This document shows positions 43,117 through 52,303 of a stretch of 64,000 nucleotides of DNA, one piece after another; position 1 is the stretch's first letter, and each line of letters opens with the position of its first letter. This DNA comes from Centipeda infelix ATCC 43532 (GTDB taxonomy: Bacteria > Bacillota > Negativicutes > Selenomonadales > Selenomonadaceae): contig NZ_JH376800.1 in assembly GCF_000234095.1 (NCBI RefSeq), forward strand, positions 363,274-427,273, written 5' to 3'. A program made the translations under genes and the position numbers. The notes beneath the pieces are model-generated. The model was not told where the DNA came from and made no database searches. It saw only the letters and a list, made by a program, of their open reading frames with translations.

Positions 43117-44372
43117 TCGCTGTGCGTTTGCCCCTGACGGCGCAGCGCGAGAATGATGCGGAAGGAGATGGAAAGAATGATGGCGATGACGGTCGCAAGT
43201 GCCATGCCACGCAGTGTGACTGTGCCGATGGTAAGGCTTGCCGTCGATACACCGATACCCATGACGATGGAGGTGAGGAGGAGGTTCATCGGGTTGTTGT
43301 AGTCCACCTTTGCCTCGACGAGGATGCGGATCCCTGAGGCGGCGATCACACCGAAGAGCAGCATGGAGACACCACCCATGACGGGAACGGGGATGCTCTG
43401 GATGAGTGCAGCGAGTTTGCCGAGGCAGGAGAGCAGGATTGCGAAGATGGCAGCACCGCCGATGACCCATGTGGAGTATACCTTTGTGATGGCGAGTACG
43501 CCGATGTTTTCCCCGTAGGTTGTATTCGGCGTTGAGCCGAAGAAACCGGAGAAGATAGTCGAGATACCGTTGCCGAGGAGGGAGCGGTCGAGCCCCGGAT
43601 CCTTTGCGAGGTTGCGTCCGACAATGTTGCCCGTCACGATGAGATGCCCGATGTGCTCCACGACAACAACGATGGAGGCGGGCAGGATGATGAGGATCGC
43701 GCGCAGGTCGAACTCCGGCGTGTAGATGGTCGGGATCGCAAACCACGGCGCACTCTCAACGTGCGAGAGATCGACGATTCCCGCGCAGAATGCGATGATG
43801 TAGCCCGCGACCACACCGATGAGAATCGGGATGATGGAGAGGAAGCCACGGAATGCCATCGAGGCAAAAATGGTGATGGCGAGGGTCGCAATCGAGACGA
43901 AGATTACGGTTGCATCCGTATTTTCGCCCGTCAACCCCGCCATGCCTGCTGCCGTGGGCATGAGTTCAAGCCCGATGACGGCGACGATCGCGCCCATCGA
44001 GGCAGGCGGGAAGATCACGTCGATCCAACTTGTTCCGATGGTATGTACGATGAAGCTGACCGCACAGAACACAATGCCGACGATGATGAAGCCGCCGAGT
44101 GCCGCTTCATAGCTGTACTCGGAGAGCACGAGGAAGACAGGGGAGAGGAAGGCGAAACTCGAGCCGAGGTATGCAGGGATTTTCCCCTTACAGAGGATGA
44201 GGTAGAACAGTGTACCGATACCGTTGAAGAGCAGCACGGTCGCCGGGTTGACATGAAAGAGGATCGGAACGAGTACAGTCGAGCCGAACATGGCGAAAAG
44301 GTGCTGCAGGGACAGCGGGATGGTGGTTAGGAGCGGCGGGCGCTCCGTGGTGTCAATCGTCTTTTGGGACAT
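43113..44372 (-). CDS. uraA: Uracil/xanthine permease, UraA family
   Basis: A 419-residue NCS2 transporter with about fourteen membrane segments. Recognised from QHLFAMFGSTVLVPIL, AYLGSSFAFLSP, VVVVEHIGHLIVTGNIVGR and the NTTYGENIGVLAITKVYS block that holds the substrate-binding Glu. It imports uracil, or possibly another base. The ATG at 44372 has GGAGTG 7 bases upstream; an in-frame ATG nine codons earlier has a poorer RBS. It is co-transcribed with the rluA-type gene. Confidence 0.88.
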   Translation of the reverse strand: MSQKTIDTTERPPLLTTIPLSLQHLFAMFGSTVLVPILFHVNPATVLLFNGIGTLFYLILCKGKIPAYLGSSFAFLSPVFLVLSEYSYEAALGGFIIVGIVFCAVSFIVHTIGTSWIDVIFPPASMGAIVAVIGLELMPTAAGMAGLTGENTDATVIFVSIATLAITIFASMAFRGFLSIIPILIGVVAGYIIAFCAGIVDLSHVESAPWFAIPTIYTPEFDLRAILIILPASIVVVVEHIGHLIVTGNIVGRNLAKDPGLDRSLLGNGISTIFSGFFGSTPNTTYGENIGVLAITKVYSTWVIGGAAIFAILLSCLGKLAALIQSIPVPVMGGVSMLLFGVIAASGIRILVEAKVDYNNPMNLLLTSIVMGIGVSTASLTIGTVTLRGMALATVIAIILSISFRIILALRRQGQTHSE

Positions 44373-44413
44373 AAGATCACTCCGTTTCAAATGGATCATA
44401 ACATAGCGTCCCT

Positions 44414-44442
44414 ATGATACCATAGACAGCGGCGGGGGACAA
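44414..44442 (-). promoter_or_regulatory. Promoter for uraA
   Basis: On the minus strand TTGTCC and TATCAT are 17 bases apart, with TG one base before the -10. It sits about 45 bases upstream of the uraA start. Confidence 0.6.
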
Positions 44443-44470
44443 TCATTATCCGTGCATTCCTGTGGATTTA

Positions 44471-44634
44471 AGGAAGCACTGATAAATTCAGCGCCGCCAT
44501 CTTGACGCATCTTTTTTACCCGCACTGTGTCGGCAAATCCTCCACATAGCTTTGGCTATGCGTCCGGTTTGCCTCCTTGTTCGGACGAAAAAATCTACGC
44601 CAATCTGACGGACTTCATTTTATCAGCGATTCCT
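44471..44634 (-). mobile_element. MITE-like element, copy 3 (inverted)
   Basis: A 164-base copy in the opposite orientation, close to copies 1 and 2 in sequence. TA flanks are at 44469-44470 and 44635-44636. It separates the divergent uraA and DUF2156 genes. Confidence 0.87.
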
Positions 44635-44654
44635 TAAGCAGGGCTTGACGGCTT

Positions 44655-44663
44655 TGTTATAAT
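44655..44663 (+). promoter_or_regulatory. Extended -10 promoter for the DUF2156 gene
   Basis: TGTTATAAT, an extended -10, about 43 bases before the GTG at 44706. No well-placed -35 was found. Confidence 0.45.
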
Positions 44664-44705
44664 GAAACCGTTAGGAGAACTTTTATTAGTAAAGCCGATT
44701 GGAAG

Positions 44706-45632
44706 GTGAGACTCATCGAATTTCATGCCTTGACAAAGGAAGACAAGCCCCTGCTTGATCGCTATTTTCGTGCGAATTACTACGAGAATTCGCATTTTAA
44801 CTTTACAAATCTCTATATGTGGCGCGAGCCGTTCCACGTTCACGTTGCGGAGGAAGATAATGTCCTCTACGTGGTGAGCGAATGGAAGGCTCGTGTGTCG
44901 GCGCTGCAGCCATTCTGCGATCCCGCACTTTACCCCGCAGCGACGAAGAAGCTGCTCGCGTACTTTGAGGACATCGAGCAGCCCTTTCACATCTATGATA
45001 TGGAGCGCAGCTATGCGGATTTTTTGCGCGAATGCAACTGCGTGAACTTCGAGGTGGTTGCCGACCGCGATAACTTCGACTATGTATATCTTTCGGAAAA
45101 GCTCATCACACTCGCGGGACGCAAGCTGCACTCGAAGAAGAACCATCTGAATGCGTTTCGTAAGGAACACCCCGACGCGGAGTTCGTACCGATTACGGAT
45201 GAGATCGTGACGCTGTGTAAGCTTGAGCTGAACAGCTGGTACAAACAGCATAAGCAGGAGGACGGTACGGTTGATCCGTTCATCGGCTACGAACGCACGG
45301 CAATCCTTGAGGTGCTGAACAACTTCGAGGACTTTGGCCTGAAGGGCGGCGCAATCCTGCTCGGGGGACGCGTCATCGCCTTTACCTTTGGCGAGCAGCT
45401 GAACACGGATACGGCGGTCATTCATGTAGAGAAGGCGGACCCCGAGCTGCGTGGCGCCTATCCCGCGATCAATCAGGGGTTCGTGGAGCATGCATGGAGC
45501 CATCTGACCTACATCAACCGCGAGGAGGATATGGGGATCGAGGGGCTGCGCAAGGCAAAGGAATCCTACAAGCCCGAAAAGTTGATTGAGAAGTTTAACG
45601 CGACCTTGGTCGGGTTTGCAAACTGCTCGTGA
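44706..45632 (+). CDS. DUF2156 (phosphatidylglycerol lysyltransferase C-terminal-like) protein
   Basis: A 308-residue protein of the DUF2156 family, a GNAT-like fold related to the catalytic domain of MprF. Visible blocks are ENSHFNFTNLYMWRE, KKNHLNAFRKEHP, GGAILLGGRVIAFTFGE and the C-terminal INREEDMGIEGLRKAKESYKP. It has no membrane part, so it is not a full lysyl-lipid synthase. Its role is unknown. The GTG start at 44706 is uncertain: the RBS GGAAGG touches it. Confidence 0.78.
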   Translation: MRLIEFHALTKEDKPLLDRYFRANYYENSHFNFTNLYMWREPFHVHVAEEDNVLYVVSEWKARVSALQPFCDPALYPAATKKLLAYFEDIEQPFHIYDMERSYADFLRECNCVNFEVVADRDNFDYVYLSEKLITLAGRKLHSKKNHLNAFRKEHPDAEFVPITDEIVTLCKLELNSWYKQHKQEDGTVDPFIGYERTAILEVLNNFEDFGLKGGAILLGGRVIAFTFGEQLNTDTAVIHVEKADPELRGAYPAINQGFVEHAWSHLTYINREEDMGIEGLRKAKESYKPEKLIEKFNATLVGFANCS

Positions 45633-45644
45633 ATATGGTAAGAT
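45616..45644 (+). promoter_or_regulatory. Promoter for leuA
   Basis: TTGCAA (45616-45621) and TAAGAT (45639-45644), 17 bases apart, with TG before the -10. It overlaps the end of the DUF2156 gene. The transcript would have about 95 leader bases, including the hairpin at 45672-45701. Confidence 0.5.
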
Positions 45645-45671
45645 AGCACAACGCTAGGATAACGTAGGCTC

Positions 45672-45713
45672 GTCCTTCGCCCCACATAAGCGGCGAGGGA
45701 CGTTCTTGTTTTA
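45672..45713 (+). terminator. Terminator or attenuator upstream of leuA
   Basis: GTCCTTCGCC (45672-45681) pairs with GGCGAGGGAC (45692-45701), then GTTCTTGTTTTA. It may end the DUF2156 transcript or attenuate leuA transcription started at 45616-45644. No leucine-rich leader peptide was seen. Confidence 0.65.
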
Positions 45714-45746
45714 TAAGGATGTTTTGACAATGCGGGGGGAACGATC

Positions 45747-47414
45747 ATGAATCACGTGAAGTACACCAAGGGTTACTATATGCCGCCCGAGATCTGCCTG
45801 GATTGGCTGCGTAAGGATGCGCCCAACAAGGCACCGATCTGGTGCTCGGTCGATCTGCGCGACGGCAATCAGGCACTTATCATCCCGATGAGTTTGGACG
45901 AGAAGCTTGCGTTCTTCGATCTTCTCGTGCGCGTGGGGTTCAAGGAGATCGAGGTCGGTTTCCCTGCTGCGTCGGAGACGGAGTATGAGTTCCTGCGCCG
46001 TCTCGTCGAGGACAATCTTATCCCCGACGATGTGACCGTGCAGGTGTTGACGCAGGCACGCGAGCACATCATCCGCAAGACATTTGATGCGCTGCGCGGC
46101 GTGAAGAATGCAATCGTGCACGTCTACAACCCCACGTCTGCGGCGCAGCGTGAGCAGGTCTTTGCGCGCTCGAAGGAGGAGATCCTCCAGATCGCCGTGG
46201 ACGGCGCAAAGCTCCTCAAGCAACTGACAGATGAGGCGGGGGCGAACTATCGGTTTGAATATTCGCCCGAGAGCTTTACGGGGACAGAGCCGGAGTATGC
46301 GCTCGAGGTCTGCAATGCCGTTCTCGATGTGTGGCAGCCGACCCCCGACCGCAAGGCGATCATCAATCTTCCCTCGACAGTTCAAATGTCGATGCCGCAC
46401 GTCTATGGCATGCAGATTGCCTATGTCAACGAGCGGCTGAAATACCGCGACAGTGTCGTTCTTTCCCTCCATCCGCACAACGACCGCGGCTGCGGTGTGG
46501 CGGATGCGGAGATGGGGCTGCTCGCAGGTGCGGATCGCGTCGAGGGTACGCTTTTCGGCAATGGGGAGCGCACGGGCAACGTCGACATCATCACGGTTGC
46601 GATGAATATGTTCGCACTTGGTGTCGATCCGCATCTCGATTTCTCCGATCTCCCGCATCTTGTCGAGGTCTATGAGCAGGTGACGCGTATGCAGGTCAAT
46701 CCGCGTCAGCCGTACTCGGGTTCGCTCGTCTTTGCCGCGTTCTCCGGCTCGCATCAGGATGCGATCGCCAAGGGTATGAAGTACTGGGATGAGAACAAGC
46801 CGCAGTACTGGTCGCTGCCATACCTCTACATCGACCCGAAGGATATCGGACGTACGTACGATGGCGATGTCATCCGCATCAACAGTCAGTCGGGGCGGGG
46901 CGGCGTTGGCTACATCATGGAGCAGCAGTATGGCATCAGCATGCCGAAGAAGATGCGCGAGGATCTCAGCTACCGCGTGAAGTCCGTGTCCGACAGTGGA
47001 CACAAAGAACTCCTGCCGGACGAGATCTACAAGGTGTTCATGGACACCTATGTCAATGTCATTTTTCCGTTCGAGCTTTCAGACTTCCATCTCAAAAAAC
47101 AGCCGGATGGCACGCGCATGGGCGATGTTCACCTCAAGGTGGACGGTGAGGACCGCATGTATGAGGCACGCGGCAATGGCCGCCTCGACGCGATCTCGAA
47201 CGCCATGCAGGCAAATCTGGGGCTTTGCTATACGAATCTGACTTACAGCGAACACGCGCTTGAGATCGGGCAGACCTCGCGTGCCATCTCCTATATCAGC
47301 ATCACAGGGGAGGACGGCAATGTTTACTGGGGCGCTGGACTGGATACGGATATCATCACCTCGTCCATCCTTGCCCTGTTCAGTGCGATCAACCGCATGA
47401 AGGCGGGACACTGA
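45747..47414 (+). CDS. leuA: 2-isopropylmalate synthase (long form)
   Basis: A 555-residue LeuA that condenses acetyl-CoA with 2-oxoisovalerate in the first committed step of leucine synthesis. The HMGL-like barrel starts with CSVDLRDGNQAL, contains SLHPHNDRGCGVADAEMGLLAGADRVEG with the metal-binding HPHND, then GNGERTGNVD. The C-terminal regulatory domain extends to residue 555. This is the longer LeuA type found in many Firmicutes and actinobacteria. No leuB, leuC or leuD is nearby. GGGGGGAACG precedes the ATG. Confidence 0.93.
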   Translation: MNHVKYTKGYYMPPEICLDWLRKDAPNKAPIWCSVDLRDGNQALIIPMSLDEKLAFFDLLVRVGFKEIEVGFPAASETEYEFLRRLVEDNLIPDDVTVQVLTQAREHIIRKTFDALRGVKNAIVHVYNPTSAAQREQVFARSKEEILQIAVDGAKLLKQLTDEAGANYRFEYSPESFTGTEPEYALEVCNAVLDVWQPTPDRKAIINLPSTVQMSMPHVYGMQIAYVNERLKYRDSVVLSLHPHNDRGCGVADAEMGLLAGADRVEGTLFGNGERTGNVDIITVAMNMFALGVDPHLDFSDLPHLVEVYEQVTRMQVNPRQPYSGSLVFAAFSGSHQDAIAKGMKYWDENKPQYWSLPYLYIDPKDIGRTYDGDVIRINSQSGRGGVGYIMEQQYGISMPKKMREDLSYRVKSVSDSGHKELLPDEIYKVFMDTYVNVIFPFELSDFHLKKQPDGTRMGDVHLKVDGEDRMYEARGNGRLDAISNAMQANLGLCYTNLTYSEHALEIGQTSRAISYISITGEDGNVYWGAGLDTDIITSSILALFSAINRMKAGH

Positions 47415-47415
47415 G

Positions 47416-49245
47416 GTGACAGACCTTGTTGCCGAAAAACTGAAACTGCTGCCCGATTCGCCGGGTGTCTACATCATGAAGGACGCACGCGGGAAGATCA
47501 TCTATGTGGGCAAGGCAATTGTCCTCAAGAACCGCGTGCGGCAGTATTTCCAGAGCAGCCGAAATCAGGCTCCGAAGGTGCGGGCAATGGTCTCGCACGT
47601 CGCCGACTTCGAGACCATCATGACCGCGAACGAAGTCGAATCTTTGATTCTGGAAGCAAACCTGATCAAGAAACATCGTCCTCGGTATAATATTCGACTG
47701 AAGGACGATAAGAGTTACCCCTATGTAAAGGTGACGGTGCAGGAGGAATATCCGCGCGTCTTCATCACGCGGCGTGTTGTACGTGATGGGGCGCGCTACT
47801 TCGGCCCTTATACGAATGTGACGGCGCTGCGGGACAGCTTGAAGCTCCTGAAGCGCCTTTTTCCTCTGCGCACGTGTCGGACAATGCCCGATCGTCCCTG
47901 CCTTGAGTACCACATCAAGCGCTGTCTCGCGCCCTGTGTGGGCAAGGTGATGGAGGAGGATTACTGCGCGATGATCCGTGCCGTCCTGCTCTTTCTCGAG
48001 GGGCGGACGGACGATGTGGAGCGCGAGCTGGAACACCGCATGAATCTTGCGGCGGAAGCCTATCATTTCGAGACGGCGGCACGTCTCAGAGATCAGCTCA
48101 GTGCCGTACGTAAGGCGGCGGAGCGGCAGAATATCGTCACGGGCGCAGGCGATCAGGATGCCGTCGGCATGGCGCGCTCGGCAGCGGGCGTCTGCGTGCA
48201 GATCTTCTTCATTCGCGGCGGTAAGATGATCGGACGTGAGCATTTTCTTCTGCGCGGGAGCGAGGAGGAGAGCGATGCGGACATCCTACGCGCCTTTCTT
48301 GAGCAGTACTACAATCAGGCGACATTTGTGCCGCGTGAGGTGCTGCTCCCGTGTGCGATTGAGGCGACGGGACAGGAGATCATCGAACGCTTTCTTGCAG
48401 AGAAAAAGGGCGGGGGAAAGGTCGCTCTCCTCACGCCGCAACGCGGAACAAAGCACGATCTCATCGTGATGGCGACGGGGAATGCGGAGAAATTCCTCGC
48501 GGACGAGGAGACGCGGCGCAGCCTTGCGGATGAGCAGACACTCGGTGCAGTCGAGGAGCTCGGGCGTTACCTTGGTCTGAAGAAGCCGCCGTATCGCATG
48601 GAGTGCTTCGACATCTCACACAATCAGGGGCAGGAGACCGTTGCCTCGATGGTTGTGTTTGAGGGTGGTATGCCGAAGAAGTCGGACTATCGCCGCTTCA
48701 AGATCAAGAGCGCGGAGGGCAAGCCGGATGACTTTCTCTCCATGCGCGAGGTCACAACACGCCGTTATGTGGGGCTGTCTGAAGAGGAGTTGCCTGATCT
48801 CATCATCATCGACGGCGGGAAGGGACAGCTCTCCTCCGCACTTGAGATTATTCGTAATGAGGCGGGACATAAAAATGTTCCCGTCGTCGGCCTTGCCAAG
48901 CAGTTTGAGCTCGTCTTTACCGAAGGGAATTCCGAGCCGATCGAGCTGCCGCGCCGCAGTCCGTCCCTCTATCTCATTCAGCGCATCCGCGACGAGGCGC
49001 ACCGCTTTGCGATCACGTTTCATCGCAAACTGCGCGGTAAGCGCAATCTTGTTTCTGTATTGGATCATATTGTCGGTGTCGGTCCGAAGCGGCGTCAGGC
49101 ACTCTGGACTCACTTCGGAACACTGGACAAGATTAAGGCGGCTTCGGTCGACGAACTCGCCAGTGTCCCCGGAATGAATCGCCCTTCGGCGGAGGCGGTG
49201 GTTCATTTCTTCGAGGCACAACGGGAATTGCGTGGAAAACAATAG
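47416..49245 (+). CDS. uvrC: Excinuclease ABC subunit C
   Basis: A 609-residue UvrC that makes both incisions in nucleotide excision repair. The GIY-YIG nuclease domain is at the N-terminus (PDSPGVYIMKD, IIYVGKAIVLKNRVRQYF), a UVR motif (HFETAARLRDQL) is near residue 220, the RNase-H-like nuclease (RMECFDISHNQGQETVASMV) lies near 400, and a helix-hairpin-helix closes the C-terminus (VGPKRRQALWTHFG). Length matches E. coli (610). The GTG at 47416 lies one base after the leuA stop. Confidence 0.95.
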   Translation: MTDLVAEKLKLLPDSPGVYIMKDARGKIIYVGKAIVLKNRVRQYFQSSRNQAPKVRAMVSHVADFETIMTANEVESLILEANLIKKHRPRYNIRLKDDKSYPYVKVTVQEEYPRVFITRRVVRDGARYFGPYTNVTALRDSLKLLKRLFPLRTCRTMPDRPCLEYHIKRCLAPCVGKVMEEDYCAMIRAVLLFLEGRTDDVERELEHRMNLAAEAYHFETAARLRDQLSAVRKAAERQNIVTGAGDQDAVGMARSAAGVCVQIFFIRGGKMIGREHFLLRGSEEESDADILRAFLEQYYNQATFVPREVLLPCAIEATGQEIIERFLAEKKGGGKVALLTPQRGTKHDLIVMATGNAEKFLADEETRRSLADEQTLGAVEELGRYLGLKKPPYRMECFDISHNQGQETVASMVVFEGGMPKKSDYRRFKIKSAEGKPDDFLSMREVTTRRYVGLSEEELPDLIIIDGGKGQLSSALEIIRNEAGHKNVPVVGLAKQFELVFTEGNSEPIELPRRSPSLYLIQRIRDEAHRFAITFHRKLRGKRNLVSVLDHIVGVGPKRRQALWTHFGTLDKIKAASVDELASVPGMNRPSAEAVVHFFEAQRELRGKQ

Positions 49246-49283
49246 AAGATAGGATTATCATACCAAATTGATGAATTGCCTAA

Positions 49284-49312
49284 TTGCATATTAGTTCTGA
49301 TAATTCTATAAT
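49284..49312 (+). promoter_or_regulatory. Promoter for the iron-type binding lipoprotein
   Basis: TTGCAT (49284-49289) and TATAAT (49307-49312), 17 bases apart, in an AT-rich stretch after uvrC. The RBS GAGGAGG follows about 35 bases later. Confidence 0.75.
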
Positions 49313-49362
49313 AACAAAAAAGATTTGAAATTGATGACATCTCGTTGAGGAGGTGTCGCACG

Positions 49363-50376
49363 ATGATCATCTTTCAACGTATGCAGATGTGGGGTGCGGC
49401 GCTTCTCCTCGCCGTGGCACTTCTCCTTACGGCCTGCGCTGCAGAACCGCAGCCTGTGCGGTCGGACGCCAATGTTGTGGTAGTTTACAACTGCAATGAC
49501 GAGGACTGGACGGCTTCGCTTGCCAAGGAGTTTCAGGAAGAGACCGGCATACAGGTGCAGCTTGTCTGCGGGACTTCGGATGAACTCATGGCGCGTGTGC
49601 GCACGGAGCAGGAAAAACCACGCGGTGATATTATCTGGGGCGGCACGGCGGATGCCTATGTTGCACTCACACCCTATCTCGAACCCTACGTGTTTCCCGA
49701 GAAGTCTGCAATTCAATCTGATTTTGTACGCAGAGACAATGTCTTCTACAATATGACGATGGATCCTTACGTCATCGCCTACAACACCGATCTGGTGAGT
49801 GAGGCGAATGCCCCGAAGGGGTGGCGAGATCTTCTCGATCCGAAATTTCGTGGACGCATTGCCCTCGCAGACCCTGCCAAATCGAATCATGCCTACATCG
49901 TGCTTCTCACGATGATGGATGCCCTGGGCGGCGACACAGCTGTCATCGGGCAGATGGCGGAGCAGCTCAATGGACGCATCATCGGCAGTTCGGCGGAGCA
50001 GATCAAGGCGCTCTCAAATGGGGCGTATGCAGTCACAGCGACGTTTGAAGAACCGGTGCTCAAATACATCAAAGGTGATGCACATATCAAGATTGTCTAT
50101 CCTCGAGAGGGGACAACGGTTTCTTCGACCGGCATTGCGATCATCAAAAATGCTCCGCATGCAGACAATGCAAAGAAATTCCTTGATTTTGCGATGAGCC
50201 GTGAGGTTCATGGGCGTCTCGGCTCTTATGAATTTCGCTCATCCCGTGTCGATATCTCGACACCTCCGAATCTCCGTCCATTATCGGAGATTCCTCATAC
50301 TCGGTTTGATACGCAGCGCGCCGTCTCCTTTCGGGACGAGTTCCTAAGCAAATGGCGCGCAGCGGTTATCAAATAA
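49363..50376 (+). CDS. Extracellular solute-binding lipoprotein, family 1 (iron/AfuA-like)
   Basis: A 337-residue lipoprotein with lipobox LLTAC (Cys near residue 25). The mature part (VVVYNCNDEDWTASLAKEFQEETGIQV, ADAYVALTPYLEPYV, DPYVIAYNTDLV, WRDLLDPKFRGRIALADPAKSN, VYPREGTTVSSTGIAII) matches the Fe3+/phosphoglycerate-type binding proteins (AfuA, FutA, PgtC). No permease or ATPase follows. Instead a sensor kinase and response regulator come next, so it may act as a ligand-binding accessory of that sensor. The ATG at 49363 has GAGGAGG 9 bases upstream. Confidence 0.83.
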   Translation: MIIFQRMQMWGAALLLAVALLLTACAAEPQPVRSDANVVVVYNCNDEDWTASLAKEFQEETGIQVQLVCGTSDELMARVRTEQEKPRGDIIWGGTADAYVALTPYLEPYVFPEKSAIQSDFVRRDNVFYNMTMDPYVIAYNTDLVSEANAPKGWRDLLDPKFRGRIALADPAKSNHAYIVLLTMMDALGGDTAVIGQMAEQLNGRIIGSSAEQIKALSNGAYAVTATFEEPVLKYIKGDAHIKIVYPREGTTVSSTGIAIIKNAPHADNAKKFLDFAMSREVHGRLGSYEFRSSRVDISTPPNLRPLSEIPHTRFDTQRAVSFRDEFLSKWRAAVIK

Positions 50377-50423
50377 ATCCCCATTTCCCCCCATCCCCCA
50401 TTCCCATATTTTCCCCTTCCAAG

Positions 50424-50452
50424 ACCGTCACTTAGTGTGGCGGTTTTTCCTT
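50424..50452 (+). terminator. Intrinsic terminator after the binding lipoprotein
   Basis: ACCGTCAC (50424-50431) pairs with GTGGCGGT (50437-50444) around TTAGT, followed by TTTTCCTTTG. Upstream is a C-rich stretch without a gene. Confidence 0.8.
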
Positions 50453-50497
50453 TGTCTGAACATAAAAGTATACATTACGATTTATTTATAATTTTGC

Positions 50498-50526
50498 TTG
50501 ACAGAAATGGAATTTATCCGTATTCT
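50498..50526 (+). promoter_or_regulatory. Promoter for the YesM/YesN-type two-component operon
   Basis: TTGACA (50498-50503) and TATTCT (50521-50526), 17 bases apart, about 83 bases before the kinase start. Confidence 0.7.
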
Positions 50527-50608
50527 TTCTATATAGTCTGAAGATTGAGGGGCATTTTCCTCGTTTTTCCGTTGTGTATATCACAGCAGGAGAGGGGCTG
50601 TCTTTGTT

Positions 50609-52303
50609 ATGGATCGATATCGGATCAGTTATCAAAAACGTCTGCTGGCGTATTTGTTCTTTGGCGGTCTCTTTCCCCTTCTGCTTGCTTCCGTGATGAT
50701 TCTCTATGCCGCGGATCGTGTCTATGAGAATACGCAGGCGAAGAGCGGACGTGCGGAGGTACAGCGCATCTCGCGTGAGATCGACAATCTTGTTGAGAGT
50801 TATGAACGACTGATGAATCCACTGCTTGTGCGTGCGGAGACACTCGCATTTCTGCGCGGTGCACGCGGCAATGTGGAACACATCTACGGCGATCTCTATG
50901 GGATTCTTGCGGGACGTACGGGGGAGGCCGCGATTTACCTACTCTCGTCAGACGGTGCACAGGTCATTGCGACGGACGATCTGCCGCATGACTACCGCCT
51001 CCCGGAAAATCTGCACTGGGGACTGCTCGGACGTGCAGTAAAGGGGCAGAACTGGGTACTGATTTCGGCAGACCGTTATGAGGCGGATCGCAGGGAGACG
51101 GTTTTTTCGATGGCACGTGCAATTCGGGAGGGGGATAAACTTCTCGGTTTTGCCGTCATCGATATACGGCGTGAGGCTCTTGTACCGCTCATTCAGCGTG
51201 TGCAGGACGGCAACGAGGGGCAGATCATCCTGACGGATCGCTATCACTATGTGATGATGGATATGCTCGATCATCACCGCGAGGGCTTTTCCTCGGCACT
51301 GCTGCCGCAGACGGGGACAGAGCCGATGGAGTCCGTGTTCCGCGACTATGCGTATACCTCGCCCGCTACAGGCTTTGTCGTGCATCTGCGACAGCGTCTG
51401 GATTCTGCGCCGCTGGACTATCTGTTCCGCCTTGTGCTGATGGTGGACGTGATTGCACTCGGCGTGACGGCATATCTTGCCTATCGTTTGAGCCGCCATC
51501 TCTGGCGGCCGCTGCATACGCTCGCGACGGCAATGGGACACGTGCGCAGCAGTGATGACTTCTCCGTGCAAGTGGAGGTTCGCCGCACCGACGAGATCGG
51601 TGAGCTCGCACTGACGTTCAATCGTCTGATCGAGCATATCCGCGTCCTACTCGCAGAGAACAGGGAGCGTGAGCGGACGCTGCGCGTGGCGCAGGTGAAA
51701 TCTCTGACGGAGATGATTAAGCCGCATTTCATGTATAACACGCTCAACCTCATCAAGTGGAGTGCAAAGCTCGGGGACAGCGATGGCGCAGCCGATATCG
51801 CAGTACAGCTCGGCAAACTCCTGCGCGCCTCGGTGAGCATGAAGGACTTTGTGACGGTGGCAGAGGAACTGACCTTTCTGCGTACCTATCTGAAGATCCA
51901 GCAGCGGCGTTTTGCGGGGCGGCTGAAGGTCTCAGTGCGTGTCGATTCAACGGCGTATGGATGCTATGTACCGAAGCTGATTTTGCAGCCACTCGTGGAG
52001 AACGCGATTCGGCACGGCATTGAGATGGCGGAGAGCGGCGGGCGTATTACAATTACGGGGAGGCGGGAGAACGGACATCTCGTCTTTCGCGTGAAGGACA
52101 ACGGACAGGGAATGTCATCGCAGCGACAGAAGGAAGTGCTGGAGCGGCACGATGATAATCATTTTGGCCTTTACAATGTGCATATGCGTGCGGTGCTGAA
52201 CGGGGATGAGGACTGCGGAATTACGCTGCACTCGACAGAGGGGAAGGGAACGGAGGTAATATTGACGCTGAAGCGCATGGAGGAGGCTCCTCATTATGAT
52301 TAA
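50609..52303 (+). CDS. Sensor histidine kinase, YesM/LytS type
   Basis: A 564-residue membrane kinase. Membrane segments lie at about 14-35 and 275-297 with an extracytoplasmic sensor domain between. A HAMP domain follows (RPLHTLATAMGHVRS). The His_kinase motif KPHFMYNTLN gives the phosphorylation site H373, and the ATPase part has the N-box LILQPLVENAIRHGIE and G-box VKDNGQGM. This type pairs with AraC-class response regulators that control carbohydrate or nutrient uptake. The next gene overlaps by 8 bases. Confidence 0.88.
   Translation: MDRYRISYQKRLLAYLFFGGLFPLLLASVMILYAADRVYENTQAKSGRAEVQRISREIDNLVESYERLMNPLLVRAETLAFLRGARGNVEHIYGDLYGILAGRTGEAAIYLLSSDGAQVIATDDLPHDYRLPENLHWGLLGRAVKGQNWVLISADRYEADRRETVFSMARAIREGDKLLGFAVIDIRREALVPLIQRVQDGNEGQIILTDRYHYVMMDMLDHHREGFSSALLPQTGTEPMESVFRDYAYTSPATGFVVHLRQRLDSAPLDYLFRLVLMVDVIALGVTAYLAYRLSRHLWRPLHTLATAMGHVRSSDDFSVQVEVRRTDEIGELALTFNRLIEHIRVLLAENRERERTLRVAQVKSLTEMIKPHFMYNTLNLIKWSAKLGDSDGAADIAVQLGKLLRASVSMKDFVTVAEELTFLRTYLKIQQRRFAGRLKVSVRVDSTAYGCYVPKLILQPLVENAIRHGIEMAESGGRITITGRRENGHLVFRVKDNGQGMSSQRQKEVLERHDDNHFGLYNVHMRAVLNGDEDCGITLHSTEGKGTEVILTLKRMEEAPHYD

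Noticed and set aside
42250-43746. A 498-residue fused protein on the minus strand
   Set aside because: The N-terminal 210 codons run antisense-frame through uraA; the RluA-type protein begins at 43116 with an ATGA overlap.
43644-44330. Plus-strand open frame over uraA
   Set aside because: Extremely charged product, antisense to a clear NCS2 permease; no family resemblance.
44645-44663. TTGACG as -35 for the promoter before the DUF2156 gene
   Set aside because: Only 7 bases separate it from TATAAT; kept as an extended -10 promoter only.
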